Of a DNA stretch of 11,574 nucleotides, positions 1 through 5,812 are shown one piece after another. The notes beneath the pieces are model-generated. The model saw only the letters and a list, made by a program, of their open reading frames with translations. It ran no database searches and was not told the DNA's origin. The position numbers and the translations under genes are program-made. This DNA comes from Deltaproteobacteria bacterium (GTDB taxonomy: Bacteria > Desulfobacterota > Anaeroferrophillalia > Anaeroferrophillales > Tharpellaceae): assembly GCA_030633185.1 (NCBI GenBank), contig DAOVTG010000061.1, positions 1 to 11,574 of the forward strand, given 5' to 3'. Numbering within the stretch: position 1 is the stretch's first letter; each line of letters starts with the position of its first letter.

Positions 1-130
1 CGATCTACTGCGCTGTTGTGGTTTTTCAGGCACTCGACATACTACATGTATGGTCTCGCGCCTGAAAAACCACAACATCTTGTATATCGAAATTTTTACT
101 TAGCCATCCCGTGACTTTTTACGAGGGCAT
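1..130 (+). mobile_element. Left copy of a 130-bp MITE-like inverted repeat (truncated by window edge)
   Basis: Positions 1-130 are an exact reverse complement of 11433-11562, with no mismatch over 130 bp. The right copy shows 12-bp terminal inverted repeats (TCGTAAAAAGTC / GACTTTTTACGA). Here only the inner-side terminus GACTTTTTACGA (113-124) is visible; the outer one would lie just left of base 1. The interior has a long palindrome (14-77). There is no coding capacity. A small foldable element with terminal inverted repeats and no transposase fits a MITE-type non-autonomous element, but transposition is inferred, not shown. The copy lies 72 bp upstream of the acyltransferase start, in the same relative orientation as the right copy has to parA. 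Confidence 0.75.
14..77. repeat. Long hairpin/palindrome inside left repeat copy
   Basis: The arms TGTTGTGGTTTTTCAGGC (14-31) and GCCTGAAAAACCACAACA (60-77) are perfectly complementary over 18 bp. The 28-nt centre can fold further through CATAC (38-42) and GTATG (48-52) around a TACAT loop. As RNA or single-stranded DNA this would be a stable hairpin of about 64 nt. It is not a canonical intrinsic terminator, since no T-run follows the stem directly. Confidence 0.85.
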
Positions 131-196
131 CAATAGTTACGTTTATTTTTAAAAATCCAACTTTTTTGGTTCCGGCTAGACCTGGTTAGGAAAATT

Positions 197-1123
197 ATGA
201 AATTACCCAAAATCCCCGCTGACTGGAGTGATCGTGGTTCGATTGGCGCCTTTAAGGCCGCCGATATTCTCTTTAACCTGTTACCGGCAGCCGACGCCTA
301 CAAACTGGGGCACCAATTTGCCCGTTTATGGCTGACCCTTGATCGTGGTCATCGCCGCATTATTGCAAAAAATCTTGAGCTCGCTTTACATCTCGAACCA
401 AACTCCGCTGAAGCGCGAAAAATAGAAGCCGATATCACGCAACATCTAGGTTATAATCTTTGTGAATTTTTCCTCCTTCAGAATCCGGCCTGCCGCCGGT
501 TGCTGAAGAAAAATTTGCAGATCACCGGGCTTGAACACCTGCTCAAAGCAGAAAACGAGGGCTCGGGTGCGATTATTGTCTCAGCCCATTTCGGTAACTG
601 GGAAGTGGCCGGTTTTCTCTCGACTTTTATGAAAAAACCGATCGCAACGGTGGCCAAACCGATCAAGGGAAAACCAAACCTCTATGCAGCTATTGAGAAA
701 ACCCGCAAAGAAGTTGGTTTCATCCCCGTAAATAAAGGCGGCAGTGCTGGCACCTTGGTGAGAAACCTGAAAAAGGGCGGCGTCATCGCCCTGCTCGTCG
801 ACCAGCGAGTTCGCCGTCGTTTAAGAATATGGTCACCATTTTTCGGTCACCAGGTTCCCACGATCCCGGCCCCGGCCGTCCTCGCCCGACTCAGCGGCAG
901 CCCGATAATTCCGGCTTTCACCACCCGAATCCGCCCCCTGCATCATCAAATTGTCATCGAAGAGCCGATTTTTGTCCCGCGCACCGGCAACAGTCGTGAA
1001 ATGGTCGCTGACTACACTAAACAGGTAAACCTGATCATCGAAAAACAGATCCGCGCCTGCCCGGCTCAATGGTTCTGGCCCCATGACCGCTGGCAAAAAG
1101 TCAAACCCGTCAACTCCGATTGA
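197..1123 (+). CDS. lpxL: Lipid A biosynthesis lauroyl acyltransferase (LpxL/HtrB family)
   Basis: This is a 308-residue late acyltransferase of lipid A assembly. The family (LABLAT superfamily, Bacterial_lip_A_acyltransf) transfers an acyl chain from acyl-ACP to Kdo2-lipid IVA at the inner membrane. Visible evidence is the HX4E catalytic motif HFGNWE at residues 131-136 (H131, E136), a VDQ segment at 201-203, and the family's C-terminal signature QWFWPHDRW at 291-299. The N-terminus (about 22-48) is hydrophobic/amphipathic, as expected for a membrane anchor. Length is normal for the family. The ATG follows AGGA (188-191) at five bases. The AT-rich leader (131-196) after the repeat shows no convincing promoter. 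The 3' end overlaps the convergent Kdo-kinase gene by 14 bp. LpxL versus LpxM/LpxP specificity cannot be read from sequence; the symbol is a family-level call. Confidence 0.9.
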   Translation: MKLPKIPADWSDRGSIGAFKAADILFNLLPAADAYKLGHQFARLWLTLDRGHRRIIAKNLELALHLEPNSAEARKIEADITQHLGYNLCEFFLLQNPACRRLLKKNLQITGLEHLLKAENEGSGAIIVSAHFGNWEVAGFLSTFMKKPIATVAKPIKGKPNLYAAIEKTRKEVGFIPVNKGGSAGTLVRNLKKGGVIALLVDQRVRRRLRIWSPFFGHQVPTIPAPAVLARLSGSPIIPAFTTRIRPLHHQIVIEEPIFVPRTGNSREMVADYTKQVNLIIEKQIRACPAQWFWPHDRWQKVKPVNSD

Positions 1124-1967
1124 GCCACCAGCCGGGACGATAAAAACAGTGCCGCCAGAACAAGCCGAAACCAAGCTGACGGAACAATTTCCCATACTTT
1201 TTAGGATCAGGCTCATAGGCAATCAAAAAAGCGGCACGATCGCTATCCGTCAGCTTACCTCCCCGACCCCAATATTTTTTAACCGAACGTATAAAGCGGT
1301 AGAGATTGGCCCGCCGACGCCTACCAAAAAGAGGAGCCGGGTACTGTTTGGCCTTATCAAAATCTATAAAATAGATCTTTCCTTGAGGTTCGACTAGGAT
1401 ATTTTTGATATGCATATCTGTATAAAAGATCCCGTTTTCGTGCAATTTCCGCAGACCGGCCCCGATCTCATAGGCAATTTGCAAACGGCTTGAGACTTCA
1501 GCCGTTTGCAGAAATTCCGCTAAACCGACACTCTCCTGCAACCGGCGGGTAACATAGTAACCATTTACAAAAACGCTCTTTAGCCCTTGCTTTACAACAA
1601 TAACCCCGAGTGCCCGGGGAGCTGAAATGCCCAACCTTTGAACCTCGGTATGGAGCTTGAGTTCAGTCAGAAAGCGACGCTGGGAGAAGAATCTCGCACC
1701 ACTCAAGAAACGCAAAAGTCCACCGTGGCGATATTGACGGACAACAATGGGATAGGGAAGTTTACTACCAGACAAAAAGAAGATCGCTCCCCGCCCCATT
1801 CCCGCCGCAGAGTCATTAAGACCATGCCCGGCCAGCACCTCCTCAACAACTTCCGACCAGGGAAATGAACCATCTACTAAAAAATTCCGGGGAGTATAGA
1901 TAAAGCAGGATTTATGATTTACACTTAATGTGGAAACCGGAAAGCCATCCGGCGAGATCTCACTCAT
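1110..1967 (-). CDS. kdkA: KdkA-like 3-deoxy-D-manno-octulosonic acid (Kdo) kinase
   Basis: This is a LPS kinase of the Kdo/WaaP family, with a protein-kinase-like fold. KdkA phosphorylates the Kdo residue of Kdo-lipid A in the cytoplasm. Numbering is from the ATG at 1967. A family-typical VVRQYRHGG lies at residues 75-83. The catalytic loop YTDMHIKN spans 182-189 (D184, N189). The metal-binding DFD that replaces DFG is at 202-204. The C-terminal end is rich in Arg, Lys and aromatics, fitting a membrane-associated enzyme. At 285 residues it is close to, slightly longer than, known KdkA proteins. The start could also be GTG at 1970; neither has an ideal ribosome site. The gene overlaps the DHH gene stop by 8 bp (11 bp with the GTG), so it is probably translationally coupled. 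It converges on the lipid A acyltransferase, another LPS gene. A WaaP-type heptose kinase is the main alternative. Confidence 0.82.
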   Translation of the reverse strand: MSEISPDGFPVSTLSVNHKSCFIYTPRNFLVDGSFPWSEVVEEVLAGHGLNDSAAGMGRGAIFFLSGSKLPYPIVVRQYRHGGLLRFLSGARFFSQRRFLTELKLHTEVQRLGISAPRALGVIVVKQGLKSVFVNGYYVTRRLQESVGLAEFLQTAEVSSRLQIAYEIGAGLRKLHENGIFYTDMHIKNILVEPQGKIYFIDFDKAKQYPAPLFGRRRRANLYRFIRSVKKYWGRGGKLTDSDRAAFLIAYEPDPKKYGKLFRQLGFGLFWRHCFYRPGWWLNRS

Positions 1968-3057
1968 CACCTTCAGCCCAAGGATCTTTAAGTTCTGAGG
2001 AGACCAGCGGTTTTATGGTTTTAACATTTTCAACTCCGGTCACCTGACGCAAAAAATCGATAATCAGACCCTGGTCAAGTTCAGCCATCTCGGCTCGGCT
2101 CCGACCCTGACAATCGAGTTGACCTCCGGCCACCTGATTATGACCACCGGCGGTACCGCCAAGCTTTTCCAACAGTTCACGTACCACTTTCCCGGCATGA
2201 GCCCGAGGATTACCGGCACGTAACGATATAATCAGTTTATCATCGTAGTAAGCAGTCACAATCGACCAGCTCATACGCTCATGAAGAAGCAGAAAATCGG
2301 CGACCTCGGCAACCACATCAGGGTTTTCTATCGGCCCCAATCGGGAACCAATCACCTGACGGTAGACAAAGGCATTATCAATCGCTTCACGAATATGGAC
2401 AAAGTGCTCCCGCGGCCGCCGGCTGAACTCAATCTGGGAGAGCCGCCGCATATTAACCAAAGGTACCAGATCATTGTAGATTTGACGATCCCTAAGACTG
2501 GCCTCACGTCCTAAGTGTTGGGTTTCGGAAGTGATACCATAGACCAGAACGGTCGCCAAGGCGGTTGTAATCGACACCCCCAGACACTGTAAATATTCGG
2601 TAACAATTGTCGTACAAGAACCATATCCGGTGCGGATATCGACAAACGGCGTCCGTCGCAGAAGTGCCCGAGTAGAAGCCTTCTGAGGATGATGATCAAT
2701 GACAATAGCCGGAGTTTTGTCACTGGGCAACACATTATTTCCAGCCCGAGGCTGAGTATCAACCAAGGCGTAAACAACCTTGTCGCGACCCCGCACTCGA
2801 CTGAAAGGAACTACCTTGCAAGGAAGATAACGCATCATCGTGCGATTTTCGGAACGCCCGACAATCCCGCCATAAGCGATCTGCACCCGGCACTCGGGAT
2901 CAAGAAAATTGATCACCGCAGCCAGACCACAGGCCGAAGCAAAGGCATCCGGATCAGGATTATTATGGGTCAGAATTACCAGACGAGAGCTCCCTCTCAG
3001 AGCGGCCAGCAGACGCTCTCCGACACCTTCGACTATCTCACCTTCGACTATCTCCAT
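1960..3057 (-). CDS. DHH/DHHA1 phosphoesterase (NrnA-like oligoribonuclease/pAp phosphatase family)
   Basis: This is a 365-residue DHH-superfamily phosphoesterase. Relatives such as NrnA degrade nanoRNA and dephosphorylate pAp; some paralogues cleave cyclic dinucleotide products. In order, the sequence shows motif I HNNPDPDA (31-38, H31/D35/D37), motif II VDTQP (99-103, D100), the DHH signature (121-123), motif IV GITSETQ (174-180), and the DHHA1 substrate-binding motif GGHNQVAGG (304-312). Motif IV carries Glu178 where many relatives have Asp. The ATG follows GGAG (3063-3066) at five bases. Residues 2-11 are EIVEG twice, from a 15-bp tandem duplication. It is the first gene of an operon with the Kdo kinase. 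No membrane segment, CBS domain or nucleotidyltransferase domain is present, so it is the stand-alone form. Exact substrate is not determinable. Confidence 0.87.
   Translation of the reverse strand: MEIVEGEIVEGVGERLLAALRGSSRLVILTHNNPDPDAFASACGLAAVINFLDPECRVQIAYGGIVGRSENRTMMRYLPCKVVPFSRVRGRDKVVYALVDTQPRAGNNVLPSDKTPAIVIDHHPQKASTRALLRRTPFVDIRTGYGSCTTIVTEYLQCLGVSITTALATVLVYGITSETQHLGREASLRDRQIYNDLVPLVNMRRLSQIEFSRRPREHFVHIREAIDNAFVYRQVIGSRLGPIENPDVVAEVADFLLLHERMSWSIVTAYYDDKLIISLRAGNPRAHAGKVVRELLEKLGGTAGGHNQVAGGQLDCQGRSRAEMAELDQGLIIDFLRQVTGVENVKTIKPLVSSELKDPWAEGDE
3026..3055. repeat. 15-bp tandem duplication at the 5' end of the DHH gene
   Basis: The unit CCTTCGACTATCTCA (3026-3040) is followed directly by CCTTCGACTATCTCC (3041-3055), 14 of 15 identical. 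On the coding strand it gives EIVEG-EIVEG straight after the start Met. It keeps the reading frame and precedes the DHH fold, so it is probably tolerated slippage or duplication. Confidence 0.9.
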
Positions 3058-3090
3058 ACTCTCTCCAGAGACCTTAATTGGTTAAAACAA

Positions 3091-3111
3091 AATGCGTTAC
3101 GGAATGACTAA
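3091..3111 (-). repeat. Degenerate copy of the repeat-core motif upstream of the DHH gene
   Basis: Read on the minus strand, this is TTAGTCATTCCGTAAC followed by GCATT. It matches the inner end of the terminal element (TTAGCCATCCCGTGAC followed by TTTTT, 100-119) at 15 of 21 positions by eye, three of the six differences being transitions. It sits 34 bp before the DHH start codon in the same relative orientation as the other copies. It could be chance similarity; an alignment against the genome's full repeat set would decide. Confidence 0.35.
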
Positions 3112-3208
3112 TAACATATTCAACAACAATCTATCAAGGCAAACCCGTAACTCTTTATTTTGATAGCATGCAACTATTCGGGTGCCCACCATAAAGCTAT
3201 AATAAATA

Positions 3209-3320
3209 GCGGCGAACTTTGCTTCGCTCTCATAAACGGGGTCACACCCCAAGAGTGCTTCCTCGCTCTGCTCACAGCGAAGCCTGGGGTGCTGGCGCAC
3301 CTTGTACCAGCAATGACCCC
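3209..3320. repeat. Multi-hairpin element with a predicted three-way junction
   Basis: The outer stem GGGGTCA (3238-3244) pairs with TGACCCC (3314-3320). Directly inside, CACCCCA (3245-3251) pairs with TGGGGTG (3285-3291). That branch is capped by TCGCT (3263-3267) with AGCGA (3276-3280). A third arm pairs CTGG (3292-3295) with CCAG (3307-3310). A separate small hairpin, GCGAA/TTCGC (3212-3216 and 3223-3227), precedes it. The segment is GC-richer than its AT-rich flanks. It could be a dispersed intergenic repeat (MITE or REP-like), a structured RNA, or a remnant of one. I see no transposase. The stems were found by eye, not computed. Confidence 0.6.
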
Positions 3321-3372
3321 AATCCCAACAGTTTTGATACGGGATCTGAATAGTTACGATAATACAATAAAC

Positions 3373-3401
3373 TTGATATTTACTGAATAAATTGCTACAG
3401 T
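3373..3401 (+). promoter_or_regulatory. Candidate sigma-70-type promoter for the HDOD histidine kinase
   Basis: TTGATA (3373-3378, 5/6 to the -35 consensus) and TACAGT (3396-3401, 4/6 to the -10 consensus) are separated by 17 bp. The region is AT-rich, and the kinase start codon is about 77 bp downstream. No operator is evident. Confidence 0.4.
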
Positions 3402-3434
3402 TGTGGTCGATATGCGGATAGAAAGTGGAGCCTC

Positions 3435-3456
3435 GACTTTTTCACAAAGCCATCAA
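3435..3456 (+). repeat. Relative of the repeat-end motif just upstream of the kinase start
   Basis: GACTTTTTCACAAAGCCATC followed by AA resembles the repeat end GACTTTTTACGAGGGCATC followed by AA (113-133), with one inserted base and about three substitutions. It lies 22 bp before the kinase TTG, in the same orientation to the gene as the copies before lpxL, recQ and parA. It is probably a decayed element end. Confidence 0.45.
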
Positions 3457-3477
3457 ACCGGAAAAGAGCTATAAATT

Positions 3478-5781
3478 TTGCAAAACAATCGTATCATTGA
3501 GCAACTTGGGAGTATCGAAGATATCCCGCCGCTACCGGCAATGGTCAGCCGGATTATCGACACCTGTTTCGACGAACGGACAAACTTTCACGAAATGGCC
3601 GCCCTGATCAAGCAGGATCCTGTGCTTACGGCCCGCATTCTGATACTGATCAACTCGCCGGGATTCGCACTGCAGACCAAAATCAAAGACTTAAGCCATG
3701 CCATCTCCCTGCTGGGCAAAAAACAGATCCGCAACCTGGCCTTGAGCGTCACCATCTTTGACACCTTCAGCGCCGGGGGCAAAAAACGAGAGAAAGAGAT
3801 GGCGGCCTTCTGGCAACACTGTGTCGCCTGCGCCTACGCCTGCGAAGAACTCGCCAAGGAACTTAATTACCCTCACCCGGAGGAGGCCTTCATTGCCGGT
3901 CTCCTGCACGATATCGGCAAGCTCATAGCTTATCACCGCCTCGAAAAAACTTTTGCCCAACTCCTTAAACAACTTAAGGATCCAACCGACGACAATCGCC
4001 GGGAATGGCCACCGTTGAACCGGGAAAAAGAGGTTATTGGTGCCGGTCATCATCTGATCGGTAAATGGGCGGCCGAAGCCTGGAACCTCCCGGCCCCCAT
4101 CGTTGAGGCGGTCTGGCTCCACCACCAACCCCCGCCCGGCCCCCGCGATGAAGTCCCGCCGCTGCCGTTACTGGTTCGCTTTGCCGATGCTCTCTGCAAC
4201 CTTTACAATCTCGGCTCCAGCTATTTCATCAACCATGAACTGGACTATTCGACCTCGGCACCCTACGCCCTCACGGTTGAGTCCTTAAAGACCTTTTTTC
4301 GTCTCGATCAAGAAGCCCTGTTAAACGTCTATCATACGGCTGACAGCCGCCTGCATGAGTTTGACAGCTGCCTCGAAGTGGTTGACAATGATCTCTATTT
4401 CGCAGCTATCCGCAAAGCTAACCGGGAGCTCGGACGCCTCAATCTGGAACGGGAAAAAACCCTGGCTGAATTGAGTTTGAAAAATCGCCTGCTTGAGGGC
4501 CTGGCCGCCATCGACCAAAAACGGGGATCACACCCTAAACAAGACACCTTGATCGACGAAATCATCACCCAAACCCTCAAACTTTGTCAAAGCCAATTTG
4601 CTTTCTGCGGCCTCTGCTCCGATGAAACAGGCCCGACCTGCTGGCGCGGACAATGGGGCGATAAAAAGTTTTCCGATAAAGAATTGGCTGCCGACAAGTT
4701 ACTCCCGATCGAGAGAAAAAACTCCCAGCTTCAAGATCGTGAAACCGGTAACCGGACAAAGATTCTGACCACCCTTAAACGCCTGATCCTGAAAAAACCC
4801 GATGCCCTTTTGAGAAACAGCCGCATTACCCCCTTAAAAGAACATCCGACCATTCTGGTGATCCCCCTTTGCGAAGCCAGCCAGACAATCGAGACCAAAA
4901 TCCACGGCCAACTTTTTGTCGACTGCCGCAGTATGGGACGCAACGGTATCAACAAAATCGTTTTACTGGAAACCCTTTCCCATTTTGCCGCCGGCATCAG
5001 TGATCTCATAGAACGCGGTCGTCTGACCAACCATCTCGCCGGACAAGCCGAAACCATCACCGAACTTAACCGCCAAAGCGAGGAGATTCAAACTGAGCTG
5101 CTACAGGCCCACCGCCTGGCCACCGTCGGTCGTCTGGCAGCCGGTGCCGCCCATGAGATCAATAACCCCCTGACCGTGATCTCAGGACAACTTCAAATCC
5201 TTAAAACCCAGGCCCAAAAAAGCGGTGATGCCGAGGAGAACCTTAAACGTTTCAACAAAATGCTCGCCAAGGTTGACAAAATCGCCCTGATCGTTAGTGA
5301 CCTGCTCGCCTATGGACGCCCGCAAAAAGCCAGAGTCCAGTCGGTTTCGGTCAAAAATATTATCCATCAGTCAATTGAAGCCGTCAAACACCGCCAGGGA
5401 TTTGCCAATATCAACTTCACCTTCAACCTCCCCGACAACCTGCCAAGCGCCATGGTCGACGCCCAACAGCTCGGCCAGATCTTTATAAATCTGTTGATTA
5501 ACGCCCAACTGGCAATGCCGGACAGCGGTTCAATCGGCATCAGTGCCGCCCACAATCGAAACCGGATAGAGATCAATCTGAGCGACACCGGTTGCGGTAT
5601 TGCCCCAGAAAACCTGCCCACAATTTTTGACCCCTTCTTTACAACCCGGAGTCCGGACGGCGGCACCGGTTTAGGCCTTTCGATCGTCCACTCCCTGATT
5701 GATGCCAACCACGGCAGCATTGAGGTTCAGAGTACGCCCAATAAAGGAACAACCTTCACAATATCTTTGCCTACAGCTTAG
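3478..5781 (+). CDS. HDOD domain / GAF-like / sensor histidine kinase fusion
   Basis: This is a 767-residue soluble signalling protein. Residues about 15-215 form an HDOD domain (starting near PPLPAMVSRI; contains GLLHDIGK 141-148 and GHH 190-192). Residues about 356-520 look like a divergent GAF domain (ILVIPL 459-464). A helical linker leads into the kinase core: H-box HEINNP at 559-564 with phospho-acceptor H559, N-box with N671 and N675, G1 DTGCGI 703-708, F-box FDPFF 717-721, and G2 GTGLGL 729-734. No transmembrane segment, signal peptide or receiver domain is seen, so it should sense a cytoplasmic cue and needs a response regulator encoded elsewhere. The start is TTG: an in-frame TAA at 3472-3474 rules out earlier ATG, GTG or TTG starts, and the next Met (residue 22) would cut the HDOD domain. 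GGAAAAGAG (3460-3468) may be its ribosome site. The TAG stop lies inside the repeat remnant before recQ. Confidence 0.9.
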   Translation: MQNNRIIEQLGSIEDIPPLPAMVSRIIDTCFDERTNFHEMAALIKQDPVLTARILILINSPGFALQTKIKDLSHAISLLGKKQIRNLALSVTIFDTFSAGGKKREKEMAAFWQHCVACAYACEELAKELNYPHPEEAFIAGLLHDIGKLIAYHRLEKTFAQLLKQLKDPTDDNRREWPPLNREKEVIGAGHHLIGKWAAEAWNLPAPIVEAVWLHHQPPPGPRDEVPPLPLLVRFADALCNLYNLGSSYFINHELDYSTSAPYALTVESLKTFFRLDQEALLNVYHTADSRLHEFDSCLEVVDNDLYFAAIRKANRELGRLNLEREKTLAELSLKNRLLEGLAAIDQKRGSHPKQDTLIDEIITQTLKLCQSQFAFCGLCSDETGPTCWRGQWGDKKFSDKELAADKLLPIERKNSQLQDRETGNRTKILTTLKRLILKKPDALLRNSRITPLKEHPTILVIPLCEASQTIETKIHGQLFVDCRSMGRNGINKIVLLETLSHFAAGISDLIERGRLTNHLAGQAETITELNRQSEEIQTELLQAHRLATVGRLAAGAAHEINNPLTVISGQLQILKTQAQKSGDAEENLKRFNKMLAKVDKIALIVSDLLAYGRPQKARVQSVSVKNIIHQSIEAVKHRQGFANINFTFNLPDNLPSAMVDAQQLGQIFINLLINAQLAMPDSGSIGISAAHNRNRIEINLSDTGCGIAPENLPTIFDPFFTTRSPDGGTGLGLSIVHSLIDANHGSIEVQSTPNKGTTFTISLPTA

Positions 5782-5812
5782 CCATCCAGTGACTTTTTAC
5801 GAGTTCGTCAAT
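5777..5812 (+). repeat. Truncated repeat-end copy bridging kinase stop and recQ start
   Basis: CTTAGCCATCC then GTGACTTTTTACGAG repeats positions 99-134 of the left element with 32 of 36 identities by eye. It supplies the kinase stop (TAG, 5779-5781) and reaches into the recQ ATG (5811). Only about one quarter of the full element is present: the palindrome and the other terminus are missing. Confidence 0.8.

Larger units (their letters stand above)
3058..3477. other. Divergent intergenic region between DHH operon and histidine kinase
   Basis: This 420-bp stretch has no convincing gene. From left to right it holds the DHH ribosome site, a degenerate copy of the repeat core (3091-3111), a weak long-loop inverted repeat CTATCAA/TTGATAG (3131-3137 and 3160-3166), a GC-richer multi-hairpin element (3209-3320), an AT-rich segment with a plausible promoter for the kinase (3373-3401), and another repeat-core relative (3435-3456). 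Short open frames exist on both strands but follow the folded element and lack ribosome sites or recognisable protein features. Confidence 0.7.

Noticed and set aside
14..77. Repeat hairpin as an intrinsic terminator
   Set aside because: No T-run follows the stem on either strand at the right distance, and it occurs as part of a dispersed element upstream of genes, not after them.
3097..3300. 67-residue minus-strand open frame in the intergenic region
   Set aside because: It runs through the folded element, has no ribosome site before its start, and shows no domain pattern. More likely a by-product of the repeat than a gene.
3209..3320. Integron attC site
   Set aside because: The hairpins lack the paired core sites (GTTRRRY / RYYYAAC) at the ends, and there is no integrase or cassette array.
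3541..3543. ATG at 3541 as start of the histidine kinase
   Set aside because: It would remove the conserved PPLPA start of the HDOD domain and has no ribosome site; TTG at 3478 fits better.
3691..4128. 145-residue open frame antisense to the HDOD region
   Set aside because: The plus-strand frame has clear HDOD motifs; this one is a shadow.
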